Source: Saprospiraceae bacterium
GTDB taxonomy: Bacteria; Bacteroidota; Bacteroidia; Chitinophagales; Saprospiraceae
Direction of reading: 5' to 3'
Assembly: GCA_013360405.1 (NCBI GenBank)
Contig: JABWBR010000052.1
Location: 1-38,122 of the forward strand
DNA: 38,122 bases
Position numbers and translations under genes: made by a program. The notes under the pieces are model-generated. The model searched no databases. It was not told the DNA's origin and worked only from the letters and a program-made list of their open reading frames with translations. Of this stretch, positions 15,809 to 24,368 are shown in pieces; position 1 is the first letter of the stretch, and every line of letters begins with the position of its first letter.

Positions 15809-16060
15809 GTTGTTTTAATTTTACTTTGTCACTTTAGAATTTTTCATGAATCACGTGTACACATTGCGCCCCGCTGGGGCTATCATAACACTTTGCCCAT
15901 GATTTTCTACCAATATATACGCCCCGCTGGGGCTTTTGGAGCATCTCAAGAGGCCCGGAGGGCCGAAATATTGTTAGAGCCCGCAATAAAAAAGATCTCA
16001 AAAGCTCCGGAGGAGCGTAATATGCGGTATGCCTCGTTTAAAGTGACAAAGTTGTTTTAA
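15809..16060. mobile_element. MITE-like element with 14-bp terminal inverted repeats
   Basis: The 358-bp gap between aroB and the PBP1A gene holds no gene. ACTTTGTCACTTTA (15823-15836) and its exact complement TAAAGTGACAAAGT (16039-16052) form terminal inverted repeats. The outer GTTGTTTTAA occurs at 15809-15818 and again at 16051-16060, like a duplicated flank that overlaps the right terminal repeat by two bases. Inside are two GCCCCGCTGGGGC palindromes (15868, 15921), GGCCCGGAGGGCC (15952) and GCTCCGGAGGAGC (16004). There is no transposase, so it would be non-autonomous. The right end is only 11 bp from the PBP1A start codon. Confidence 0.55.
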
Positions 16061-16071
16061 CTTAATAACAA

Positions 16072-18702
16072 ATGGAAGAAAAGGCGCCTGATCATCGGAA
16101 TACACCTGGGCCGGGCCTGTGGCAACAAGCCGTAATGCGTATTACCCAGGGTTTGCAGCGGTTGTCGAGGCAGCCTGTGATAGCCACCGCCCTGGCCTGG
16201 CTGCATCGCAGGGACTGGTACATCCGGTTTACCAACTGGGCAGCAACCCAATCCCGCTGGCAATTGCTCTACAAACTGGGCGGGGGCGCTTTTGTAAGCG
16301 GGTTTTTATTCCTCGTTTTTTTCTCTTTTATGATCTATAAAGGCGTTTTCGGCGCCTTGCCCACCTATGGCGAATTGAGCCGCATACGCAACAACCAGGC
16401 CTCAGAAGTGTACGCCGACGATGAGGTTCTGCTCGGCAAATACTACGTCGAAAACAGGGTTAATGCCTCCTTCGGCGAAATTTCCACCAACGTCATCAAC
16501 GCACTTATTGCCACCGAAGATGCCCGCTTTTTTGAACACAGCGGTATAGACCTGAGGGCCTGGGTGAGAGTGCTCGTCAAAACCATCCTACTTTCCGATG
16601 ATTCTGCCGGCGGCGGCAGCACCCTGAGCCAGCAATTAGCCAAAAACCTGTACCCCCGTGGCGACTACTGGTTCTTTTCTATGCTGGTCAATAAAGTTAA
16701 AGAGATGTTTGTGGCCCGACGCCTGGAACGCATCTATACCAAAGAAGAATTACTCAATCTCTACCTCAATACCGTTTCTTTTAGCGAAAACATATTTGGC
16801 ATAAAAGTAGCAGCCCAGCGCTTTTTTGATAAATCATCCAAAGACCTGGCACTCCACGAAGCCGCCGTACTGGTGGGCATGCTGAAAGGCCCCACGCTCT
16901 TCAACCCCGTAAAATATCCCGATCGGTCGCTGCAACGCCGCAATACGGTGCTCAACCAAATGGAGAAATACGGCTATATAGCTACCGACGTGTGCGAGGC
17001 GGCCAAAGCAGAACCCCTGGAGATAAAGTATTTCAAAGAAGGCAACAATCAGGGACTGGCCACGTATTTCCGCGAACACCTGCGGCAAGAACTGGAAGAG
17101 GTGTTGAAAGACTACGAAAAACCCGACGGCAGCCCCTACAACCTCTATACCGACGGCTTAAAAATTCATACTACCATCAACGGCCGCATGCAACGCTACG
17201 CCGAACAGGCTGTAAGGGAGTACATGCCTGAATTGCAGCGCCGCTTTCTCGAAAATTGGCCCAAAAACAAACCCTGGGAAAAAGAAGCGGTCGTAGAGTG
17301 GGCCATGAAACAATCAGACCGCTATAAGTCGCTGAAAGAACAGGGCTTTTCAGATGCCAAAATCGAGCAGATCTTCTCCCAGCCTATTCGCATGAAACTG
17401 TTTAGCTGGCAGGGAGAGATCGAAAAAGAGATAAGCCCGCTGGATTCTATCAAATACTACCTGTCGATCTTGCACGCCGGGCTGCTTGCCGCCGAACCCC
17501 AAACGGGACTGGTGAGGGCATGGGTAGGCGGCATCGACCATACCTTTTTCAAATACGACCACGTCAAATCGGTGCGCCATGTAGGTTCCACGATAAAGCC
17601 GGTGGTATACGCGCAAGCTTTGCGCAGCGGCGTGATGCCCTGTGAGTATATCCCCAACCAACTCACCGCTTACGAAGATTTCAACGGCTGGGAGCCCCGC
17701 AATGCCGACGGCACTTACGGCGGAGTCTATTCAATGGAAGGGGCATTGAGCAAATCGGTCAACACGGTTAGCGTAGCGCTGCTGATGCGCGCCGGCCTCG
17801 ACCAGGTGCGCCAGTTGGCCCGCGATATGGGTATTGAAAAAAGAATTCCCGCCCATCCCTCTATCGCCCTGGGAACGGTAGAAGCTTCGCTGTACGATAT
17901 GGCGCGCGTTTACGGCACTTTTGCCAGCCAGGGCCGCAGGCCGGCACTGCATTACCTCGACCGCGTAGAAACCGCCGACGGCAAAGTGATCGTAAAATTC
18001 AACCGCCCCAATCCGCGCAATTTCCCAGAAATACTCACCCCCGACGAATCGCTGATGGCCATCCGCATGATGAAATCGGTGGTGGATAGCGGCACCGCGC
18101 GCAGGCTGGGCTACGAATTCGGGTTGTGGGGTAAGGTAGCCGCCAAAACAGGCACTACGCAAAATCACTCCGACGGCTGGTTATTGGGCTTTAACGCCCG
18201 ACTGGTAGTTGGCGTGTGGATAGGCGCCGAAACGCCGCTGGTGCACTTCCGCTCAATGAACGCCGGTCAGGCCGCCAATACTGCTTTGCCCATCTGGGGG
18301 CGTTTTATGCGAAAAGTATACAACGACGGCGGGCTCAAAAATTGGCAAAACAGTTACTTCCCACCCCTGCCCGACTCCCTGGCAGCCCTTATGGCTTGTC
18401 CGCCCTATCTCGATGAAATGCCCGTCATGGTTGATTTTCAGGAAGGCGAAAGCATGGACGACTGGCAGCAATTTAATCAGCTGTTCGACGAATTCGACCA
18501 GGAGCAGATGAAGGTAATTATTGAAGAGAATCCACGCGAAGAATTCGAATCGCTGGCCCAATATGCCGAGCGCTTGCGCAACTATGCCCAACGCGACCAA
18601 AAACGCGACGAACGCAGGGAAAAACGGAAGAATTTCTGGGGAAAGATCCTGTTCGGCAATAAAAACAAGGAAGAACCGCCACCTGATGATGGTAACCGGT
18701 AG
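16072..18702 (+). CDS. mrcA: Class A penicillin-binding protein 1A (glycosyltransferase plus transpeptidase)
   Basis: 876 aa, a bifunctional peptidoglycan synthase anchored by one membrane helix (about 70-90). The GT51 domain shows TEDARFFEHSGID with catalytic Glu149 and GGSTLSQQLAKN (181-192). The transpeptidase domain has SxxK (S506-T-I-K509), SVN (562-564) and KTGT (692-695). The long cytoplasmic N-terminus (about 65 aa) and the charged, Glu/Lys-rich C-terminal tail (about 790-876) are accessory. It polymerises lipid II and cross-links stems in the periplasm and is the target of beta-lactams. ATG 16072 is supported by the membrane-anchor position. The stop codon TAG (18700-18702) is in a palindrome. 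Confidence 0.95.
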   Translation: MEEKAPDHRNTPGPGLWQQAVMRITQGLQRLSRQPVIATALAWLHRRDWYIRFTNWAATQSRWQLLYKLGGGAFVSGFLFLVFFSFMIYKGVFGALPTYGELSRIRNNQASEVYADDEVLLGKYYVENRVNASFGEISTNVINALIATEDARFFEHSGIDLRAWVRVLVKTILLSDDSAGGGSTLSQQLAKNLYPRGDYWFFSMLVNKVKEMFVARRLERIYTKEELLNLYLNTVSFSENIFGIKVAAQRFFDKSSKDLALHEAAVLVGMLKGPTLFNPVKYPDRSLQRRNTVLNQMEKYGYIATDVCEAAKAEPLEIKYFKEGNNQGLATYFREHLRQELEEVLKDYEKPDGSPYNLYTDGLKIHTTINGRMQRYAEQAVREYMPELQRRFLENWPKNKPWEKEAVVEWAMKQSDRYKSLKEQGFSDAKIEQIFSQPIRMKLFSWQGEIEKEISPLDSIKYYLSILHAGLLAAEPQTGLVRAWVGGIDHTFFKYDHVKSVRHVGSTIKPVVYAQALRSGVMPCEYIPNQLTAYEDFNGWEPRNADGTYGGVYSMEGALSKSVNTVSVALLMRAGLDQVRQLARDMGIEKRIPAHPSIALGTVEASLYDMARVYGTFASQGRRPALHYLDRVETADGKVIVKFNRPNPRNFPEILTPDESLMAIRMMKSVVDSGTARRLGYEFGLWGKVAAKTGTTQNHSDGWLLGFNARLVVGVWIGAETPLVHFRSMNAGQAANTALPIWGRFMRKVYNDGGLKNWQNSYFPPLPDSLAALMACPPYLDEMPVMVDFQEGESMDDWQQFNQLFDEFDQEQMKVIIEENPREEFESLAQYAERLRNYAQRDQKRDERREKRKNFWGKILFGNKNKEEPPPDDGNR

Positions 18703-18731
18703 AGACACAAAATTTTGCGTCTCTACCGGTT
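18694..18731. terminator. 38-bp palindrome containing the PBP1A stop codon
   Basis: Nineteen-base arms (AACCGGTAGAGAC plus CAAAA side and its complement) match with one mismatch. Like 12971-13006, the CCGGTAGAGAC arm supplies CGG-TAG, the last codon and stop of the upstream gene. It separates the convergent PBP1A gene from the gene ending at 18738 and is likely a bidirectional hairpin. Confidence 0.75.
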
Positions 18732-18737
18732 CGTGGA

Positions 18738-19466
18738 TTACGCCTTAGAATTCTGTATCTTATTGATCACCAAAGCGGCCTTGCGCATAAAGTCCTCGTG
18801 ATGTTCGGTATATTCGTTGTAGATCATCATGAGGCGGGCAGCGTCATAAGCAGCTGTTTTGGGCATGATCTGCCGGGCAGCGATGGGGTGCAGCCAGTAT
18901 TCAAGATTATGTGAACGCAGGTACGAGCGGTCCAATTCGAAATTGATGACCACTGCCAGCTTATTGAGCGAAAAGAGATAATCGGTTTCTTTATTGAGCT
19001 CTTTCTGCAAATCAATGATATTATACCTGCCAAAGTTGACGCCTGCGCGTTCGCAAAGGAACACATCGCGGCGGCCGTCAAAAACGATGATATCGCGGAA
19101 ACGGTATTTTTTCAGATTTTTGAGCAGGAAATTTTTGATCGGCATTTTGGTTGGCCGCAAATTCTGGAAAGCAAACTTGAGATCTTCTTCTTCAAGCCGG
19201 AAAGTTTCTTCATAGGGTTTGTGACGACCTGTGCGCAGATTGATCACTTCTTTTCCCCTTCCAATAGTATGGCCCAGCTCGTTTACTTTTGAATACACGC
19301 TAACGATGTCGATATTGGCATTGTTGCTCCAGCTTTCAATAAAGATTTTGTTGGTGCCTTTTTCAAAAACGAGGAGCGTGATGTCGCTTATCGCGTAAAA
19401 GTTGGGGTATCCGCCGTAAATGTTGCCGTACTTTAACTCTAAAAATGCTATACTTTCGGTGTTCAC
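18738..19466 (-). CDS. Hypothetical protein, possibly a degenerate DEDD exonuclease-like fold
   Basis: 242 aa, without a signal peptide or membrane helix. I do not recognise a named family. The layout resembles an RNase-H-fold 3'-5' exonuclease: an initial strand AFLELKYGNIYGGYPNFYAI, a middle IIVFDGRRDVFLCERAGV like the ExoII region, then NIIDLQKEL and a late helix. The first acidic DxE motif is not intact, so it may be non-catalytic or unrelated. It is preceded by a 203-bp gap with an inverted repeat (19526/19558). It converges with the PBP1A gene and lies downstream of the aminopeptidase on the same strand. Confidence 0.65.
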   Translation of the reverse strand: MNTESIAFLELKYGNIYGGYPNFYAISDITLLVFEKGTNKIFIESWSNNANIDIVSVYSKVNELGHTIGRGKEVINLRTGRHKPYEETFRLEEEDLKFAFQNLRPTKMPIKNFLLKNLKKYRFRDIIVFDGRRDVFLCERAGVNFGRYNIIDLQKELNKETDYLFSLNKLAVVINFELDRSYLRSHNLEYWLHPIAARQIMPKTAAYDAARLMMIYNEYTEHHEDFMRKAALVINKIQNSKA

Positions 19467-19525
19467 GGTTGGTGTAAATTATTTAAATTAAAAATGTTGT
19501 GCATACTGGCTACCGTAAAAGCACA

Positions 19526-19565
19526 CGGGCAGTATGTATCAATATCGGTTTCGGGAAACTGCCCG
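19526..19565. repeat. Inverted repeat in the leader of the 18738-19466 gene
   Basis: CGGGCAGT (19526-19533) and ACTGCCCG (19558-19565) form an 8-bp stem with a 24-base loop. They lie about 60 bp upstream of the start at 19466, between the aminopeptidase stop and this gene. It may be the aminopeptidase terminator or a 5'-leader hairpin; the sequence does not decide. Confidence 0.4.
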
Positions 19566-19669
19566 CATAGTGTTTCGAAGCGCAAGTTATGTAAAAAAAC
19601 AATACGCCCTGCAATAGGGTTGCAAAATTCGCACCTTTCAGATAATAACAACGTATTGGGTGCTGTACT

Positions 19670-20770
19670 TTAAATCAGAAACTGGCCGTTTTCGTAAATT
19701 TTTTCGCCATCTGCCCGTATTTCGCCACCTTTGGTCATATCGGCTATCATATCCCAGTGTATGGACGACTGGTTTTTGCCGCCGGTTTGGAGGTACGATT
19801 GGCCTACTGCCATATGCACTGTTCCGCCGATTTTTTCGTCAAAAAGGATGTTTTTGGTAAACCTGTTGATGCCGTAATTGGTACCGATGGCGGCTTCTCC
19901 AAAACGACGGGCGCCATCGAGTTGGAATACCTGGTCGAGCAACGCCTGCCCCCGGCGGGCTTCCCATTTTTCGATATAACCGTCTTTTACCCAAAGCGTG
20001 ACGCCTTCTACTTCATGCCCCATGTAAATAGCGGGATGGGTAAAGTGAATGACACCGTTCACCGAATCCTCTACCGGCGAGGTATACACTTCGCCCGAAG
20101 GCATATTCGTCTGCCCGTCGGAATTGATCCAGGTGCGGCCTTGGGTAGAAAATCGAATATCTATGCCATCGCCCAGGTAGTGCACATTTTCACAGCTATT
20201 AAGCCGGTCCACGATGCGCTGCTGCGAGCGGCGCACCTCAAGCCAGCTTTGCACCGGGTCGTCGTCGGTGAGGCGGCAGGCGCCGTATACAAAGTTTTCG
20301 TATTCTTCGAGCGACAAACCCGCCTCCTGGGCGCTGGCCAATGTGGGGTACTGGCAAAGGTTGCGCTTGAGCGCGCGGGTAGCTGTGCGTTCAAAGTATT
20401 TTTGCTGGGCGCCCTTGAGCGCTTCCTGGCGCAGCTTCGCCTTGCCGGGGTTTATGTTCTGCTCTTCCCGCAAGTTGAATGGCGCCCGTATATACAAATA
20501 GGCATCAAACGAATTCATGGCTTCACCGTACAACATGGGCACATACCCCAACTGCTGCTCGCCGGCTTCGGTGAGCAACAACCGACCCTGCTCCCGAAAT
20601 TCCAGGTCGACTTCTACGTTGGCGCCGGCCTGCAAGGCTACACGGTATACTTCCCGCACCAAGGGCTCCGCCAGCGTGGTGCTGCGCACGTACAAGCGCT
20701 CGCCAGGCTTTACTTCCATGCAGTAATGCACCAACAACTGAGCATACTTTAACAAAATAGACGGTGTCAT
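19670..20770 (-). CDS. M29-family aminopeptidase (AmpS/PepS-like)
   Basis: 366 aa, the family's normal length, cytoplasmic. The start ATG 20770 gives MTPSILLKYAQLLVHYCMEVKPGERLYVR, the usual N-terminus. The C-terminal metal-binding half shows MPSGEVYTSP and GHEVEGVTLW (Glu ligands), AAIGTNYGINRFTKNILFDEKIGGTVHMAVG and SSIHWDMIADM (His/Asp ligands), as in M29 enzymes that use two divalent ions to remove N-terminal residues. It lies 56 bp downstream of the CHAT gene stop, with a CTCTCAC array in the gap, so it may or may not share that operon. Confidence 0.92.
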   Translation of the reverse strand: MTPSILLKYAQLLVHYCMEVKPGERLYVRSTTLAEPLVREVYRVALQAGANVEVDLEFREQGRLLLTEAGEQQLGYVPMLYGEAMNSFDAYLYIRAPFNLREEQNINPGKAKLRQEALKGAQQKYFERTATRALKRNLCQYPTLASAQEAGLSLEEYENFVYGACRLTDDDPVQSWLEVRRSQQRIVDRLNSCENVHYLGDGIDIRFSTQGRTWINSDGQTNMPSGEVYTSPVEDSVNGVIHFTHPAIYMGHEVEGVTLWVKDGYIEKWEARRGQALLDQVFQLDGARRFGEAAIGTNYGINRFTKNILFDEKIGGTVHMAVGQSYLQTGGKNQSSIHWDMIADMTKGGEIRADGEKIYENGQFLI

Positions 20771-20787
20771 ATCTATATTCTTTTATT

Positions 20788-20827
20788 CCCTCCCTCTCAC
20801 ACTCCCTCCCTCTCACACTCTCCTCTC
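20788..20827. repeat. Direct CCCTCTCACACTC array after the CHAT gene
   Basis: Two full copies of a 16-17-bp unit containing CCCTCTCACACTC and a partial third lie between the CHAT-gene stop (TAG at 20829-20827, minus) and the M29 start. Only one arm is present, unlike 4911 and 14064, with which it shares the unit. The stop codon sits at the array edge. Confidence 0.8.
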
Positions 20828-23544
20828 TATCTCCCCACCTGCACAAAGGCGCTCCACAACCGGGGGGCAGCGGTTTGTTTACTTTTGATCAATTTCAGCT
20901 TAGCTGCGCGCAGGGCCTCGGCCTCGCTTTTGCCCTTGATAATGTCGTCATAAAAAGCGCTCATCAGCGTAGCGGTGGGCTGGTCGTATACCTTCCACAA
21001 CGTGCCGATGACGCTGCCGGCGCCGGCTTCGATGAAAGCACGGCTCAGCGACAGCAGGCCTTCGCCCGCATACAGCGGCCCGGCGCCGCTTTCACAACTG
21101 CTCAGTATCACGGTATTGCCGGGTAGCTTCAATTTGATAATTTCGGCGGCGTAGAGGATGCCGTCTTCCGTTGCGTCGGGCTGCCGGGGCTGTGCGAAAG
21201 CGATACCCGACAAGGCAGGGTTTGCCGTGTATACGAAGCTATGGGTAGCCAGGTGCAAATAGCGGTATTTGTCTGTCCTGGCTTTGAATTCAGCTTCCGA
21301 CGCCTCGGTGGCGATCATAGCCATGCTTTGTTGCTCGCCGGCGGCAAACTGCCTGGCAATACCGGTTACTTCTTCGGCCGAATAAGGCAAGGCCTGAAAC
21401 TGGCGACCGTCAGGGGTAACCGTGCTGCGCAGGTTTTCCTGCGATTGATAGGTGCTGTCGAAAGCAAATTGGCGACTCTCCCAGATATATCCCGTGCCGG
21501 CCGTTTCGTCAAATACGGGCGCAACCCCCAAAAATGCATTCAGGTTGGAGGGCGCAGCCCCCCTTTGATGCTGCTGATAAGCGGTGGCGGCATAATAATA
21601 TTGCACGGTGTAGTCTTTCACCAGGTAGTCGAGTTTGTCAAAACCCACTTTGTCTTTGCTATCGTCGCTTTCTTCGGGCGCATTTTTTAGTATGGCCTCA
21701 AGAGGCGCCTGCCACAATATGTCGTGGGGAATGAATACCAGGTGTTTTTTCTTTTTCAGGACGGATATCACCGGCTGAATGAGCTTGATGTACAGGTTGT
21801 GTCCGTAAAAGATACAATAGTCGATGTTTACCTTTTTTACGCCCTCTACAAAGCCGGTGACGGCAGTAGTCATGTCGGGCAGGCCCCCGCCTAAGTTGTA
21901 TTTGGAATAGGTGCCGGCGCCGGTACCCGGAGCGGGATCTGCCTGCGCCATCAGATTGAGGATTTTGGCATTTTTAGGTTTTTTAAAACCCACATAGTCA
22001 ATCGGCAGCCGCTCTGCCTTGAAGTCGTCGCGCGTAAATGCAAATACGTAGTAGTTTTGATCGCCGATAAAATACGACAACAAAGCGGTTTCAGGGTCGA
22101 GTGATTGTTGGATCTGTGCCGGGGCGGCTACCTGTAAGTTCCAGCGAAGGCGGTAGTAGTCGGGCGCAGCGAAACGCACCGAATCGGCAAAGGATTGCAA
22201 CGCCCGGCGGGCATCGGCTAATGCCCGAATGCCTTCTTCGTGCTGGGGCAACATGGCTAGTTCGGCTTCCCAACTTCTGATTTGAAGCAGCAACTCTTTC
22301 TCGCGGGAACTGAGTTGCGGGTAGCTATCGGCCAGGGCGTCCAGGGCCAGGGCGTCGGCGCGCAACACGAAAGCTTTGCCACGTTCCGACAATTCAAAGG
22401 CCTGGTCGGCGTATTGCTTGTCGCCGCTTTGTTCATAAAGCAACATGGCGCTTTCGATGCCGGAGGCATAACATTGGCGACTCAGTTGCAAGAGCTGCAG
22501 GCGCGTATTGTTGCCCAACAAAACGCTCAACTGCGATTCTATAGCGGCAATGGCAGCACGACTATCCTCCAGCGCCTGTTGAAAGGCGGCTGTGTTGTCG
22601 GCGCGCAAGGCCAATGAGGCCCGCAGTTGCAATGCCGTGGCAAGCAGCAACCTGTCGGGGGCGGCCTGCGCCGGCATATCCCCTTGTTCGGAGCGGATAG
22701 CTTCATCGAGGTAACGACGGGCTATGTCGAGACTGTCAATCGATATAAACAAACGCGCCTGGTTGATGCGGGTGCGTATCGTTTCGCGGTGGCGCTTGCC
22801 GTAGTGCGATTCGAGCGTGGAATAGGCGTCGTCGTAAAAACCGGCGGCAGACTCGGGATTGGCTCTGCTAAACCATTCGCCATAACCGTTGTACAACTGG
22901 CCGCTGAGCAGAAAATTATCGGCGCCTATTGCTTTGCCGAGCGCCCCATCCCAATAATCACGCGCTTTTTCTTCGTCTTTGAGCTTCCAGTACAACCTGC
23001 CTATATTGTAAAAGGTGATGGCCACGTCGGGGTGGTCGTCACCCATCTCTACCCGCAGGGTTTCGAGCGACTGCATGTAGTGGTGTTCGGCTTTTTCGTA
23101 TTGTCCCAATTCGAGGTATGCCGAGCCTAAATAGCCGTCTATCAGCGAAAAAATATGGGGGTCGTCAATGGGTAATCGTTTAGCCTGGAGCAGGAAGTCA
23201 ATGGCACGGTCGTAGTCGCCCATAGCCAAATAAATCGCGCCGGCGCGCATATAGTTTTCTTCTTCTTCACCGGTGAGCAGTTCTTCGCGGATCTGACGGC
23301 TGCGATCGTTGGCCTCAAGGGCGCCGCTGTAATCACCGGCGACCATGAGGTCGTAGCTAAGCAGGAAATACGCCCTGGATAAGTCGTACAACTTATCGGG
23401 ATGCTCGGCGATGAACTCGCGGAGGATAGCGCCAGAGCCCATCACGTCGCCGCTGTCTGTTAGGGATTGCGCCTGTTCCAACCAGGACTGGGCGGGCAGC
23501 GAGGAGTGGACAAACCAGAGCGCGACTAGGAGGATTTTCTTCAT
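20827..23544 (-). CDS. Exported TPR-CHAT protein (caspase-like peptidase domain)
   Basis: 905 aa. The N-terminus MKKILLVALWFVHSSLPAQ is a signal peptide, which places the protein outside the cytoplasm. Residues about 25-420 are helical TPR repeats (for example AGAIYLAMGDYDRAIDFLLQA and AYLELGQYEKAEHHYMQSL). The C-terminal CHAT domain (about 600-905) carries a caspase-like dyad: His768 in HLATHSF and Cys817 in LSSCESGAG, followed by GTLWKVYD, FYDDIIKGKSEAEALRAAK and RLWSAFVQVG. CHAT proteins are cysteine peptidases of the separase/caspase clan; some act on partner proteins. The start is 5 bp after the anti-sigma gene stop, so the two are almost certainly one operon. Confidence 0.92.
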   Translation of the reverse strand: MKKILLVALWFVHSSLPAQSWLEQAQSLTDSGDVMGSGAILREFIAEHPDKLYDLSRAYFLLSYDLMVAGDYSGALEANDRSRQIREELLTGEEEENYMRAGAIYLAMGDYDRAIDFLLQAKRLPIDDPHIFSLIDGYLGSAYLELGQYEKAEHHYMQSLETLRVEMGDDHPDVAITFYNIGRLYWKLKDEEKARDYWDGALGKAIGADNFLLSGQLYNGYGEWFSRANPESAAGFYDDAYSTLESHYGKRHRETIRTRINQARLFISIDSLDIARRYLDEAIRSEQGDMPAQAAPDRLLLATALQLRASLALRADNTAAFQQALEDSRAAIAAIESQLSVLLGNNTRLQLLQLSRQCYASGIESAMLLYEQSGDKQYADQAFELSERGKAFVLRADALALDALADSYPQLSSREKELLLQIRSWEAELAMLPQHEEGIRALADARRALQSFADSVRFAAPDYYRLRWNLQVAAPAQIQQSLDPETALLSYFIGDQNYYVFAFTRDDFKAERLPIDYVGFKKPKNAKILNLMAQADPAPGTGAGTYSKYNLGGGLPDMTTAVTGFVEGVKKVNIDYCIFYGHNLYIKLIQPVISVLKKKKHLVFIPHDILWQAPLEAILKNAPEESDDSKDKVGFDKLDYLVKDYTVQYYYAATAYQQHQRGAAPSNLNAFLGVAPVFDETAGTGYIWESRQFAFDSTYQSQENLRSTVTPDGRQFQALPYSAEEVTGIARQFAAGEQQSMAMIATEASEAEFKARTDKYRYLHLATHSFVYTANPALSGIAFAQPRQPDATEDGILYAAEIIKLKLPGNTVILSSCESGAGPLYAGEGLLSLSRAFIEAGAGSVIGTLWKVYDQPTATLMSAFYDDIIKGKSEAEALRAAKLKLIKSKQTAAPRLWSAFVQVGR

Positions 23545-23549
23545 GTGAT

Positions 23550-24317
23550 TCAGCGAATGTAAAACTTGCCGACGTGCAGGAGGTCGGAGGCGTCTTCCAG
23601 CTTCCAGTAGTACAACCCGGGTGTCAGCTTACCTTCAAAGCTATAGTAATTTGCCGCAGTTACCGAACTGCGGTGGACTTCTTTTTCTTTGTTTGTCAAA
23701 ATAATCAGGGTCAATTCTCCTTCGGGGGCATTTTTCCAGGCAAACCGCAGTGCTTCTGTCCGTGCAATTGTGTCGCTGTTGGCGGGTGCAGTCACTTCAA
23801 AGCCTCCGCTTCGCATGGTGGAGACTATCATGCCTTCCATGTTGTCGGCGGGGGTATAAAACGAAGCGTCGGCGTATTGCGGGGTAGTTTCGCGAGGAAC
23901 GGCCGGAGGTGGCGTAGCCGGCTTATCGGGTTGGGCTATGCGCCCGGGGGAGTCTTCGCGTATCGTATCCACGGGGGTCTCTACCTTTACAACAGGCTGT
24001 GAGGGCGGCGCGGGCGCCGACAAGCGGTAGGCCAACCAGGACAACATTACCAAAACAGCCGCGGCGGCGGCACGCAGTATCCATAGACGGCGCACGGTAG
24101 CTTGCGGCGCAGGCAGGGCGCCCAACGCACTGTAATCAGCATCGGCGATAAGCGCGTATAAATCGAGGGCCTGACCATGGCAGGATTCGCATTGCTCGAT
24201 ATGCTGCACCATAGCGGAGGGCAGTTTGTCGACAGCGTCTTGCCTGAGCGCCTCGGCATACCGGGCTATGCCCTCGTCGGTAAGATGTCCGTGCTGATCA
24301 AAGTAGTTCAACGCCAT
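23550..24317 (-). CDS. Membrane anti-sigma factor with zinc-finger ZAS motif
   Basis: 255 aa. The N-terminal cytoplasmic part has an H-x3-C-x2-C zinc motif (H39, C43, C46 in HIEQCESCH), the hallmark of zinc anti-sigma domains. One membrane helix (about 80-98) is followed by a proline-rich linker (about 100-145). A beta-sandwich-like extracytoplasmic domain ends in GLYYWKLEDASDLLHVGKFYIR. It is predicted to hold the sigma-like protein encoded 51 bp upstream and to release it on a signal. Topology puts the C-terminal domain in the same compartment as the CHAT protein encoded 5 bp downstream. No partner interaction has been shown here. Confidence 0.85.
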   Translation of the reverse strand: MALNYFDQHGHLTDEGIARYAEALRQDAVDKLPSAMVQHIEQCESCHGQALDLYALIADADYSALGALPAPQATVRRLWILRAAAAAVLVMLSWLAYRLSAPAPPSQPVVKVETPVDTIREDSPGRIAQPDKPATPPPAVPRETTPQYADASFYTPADNMEGMIVSTMRSGGFEVTAPANSDTIARTEALRFAWKNAPEGELTLIILTNKEKEVHRSSVTAANYYSFEGKLTPGLYYWKLEDASDLLHVGKFYIR

Positions 24318-24368
24318 TTGTTTTTTTCAAATGTATATGCATTAACGGTGTCAAGCCGGAATTTCGTT

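Noticed and set aside
19757..20752. 331-aa open frame on plus
   Set aside because: Antisense shadow of the M29 aminopeptidase.
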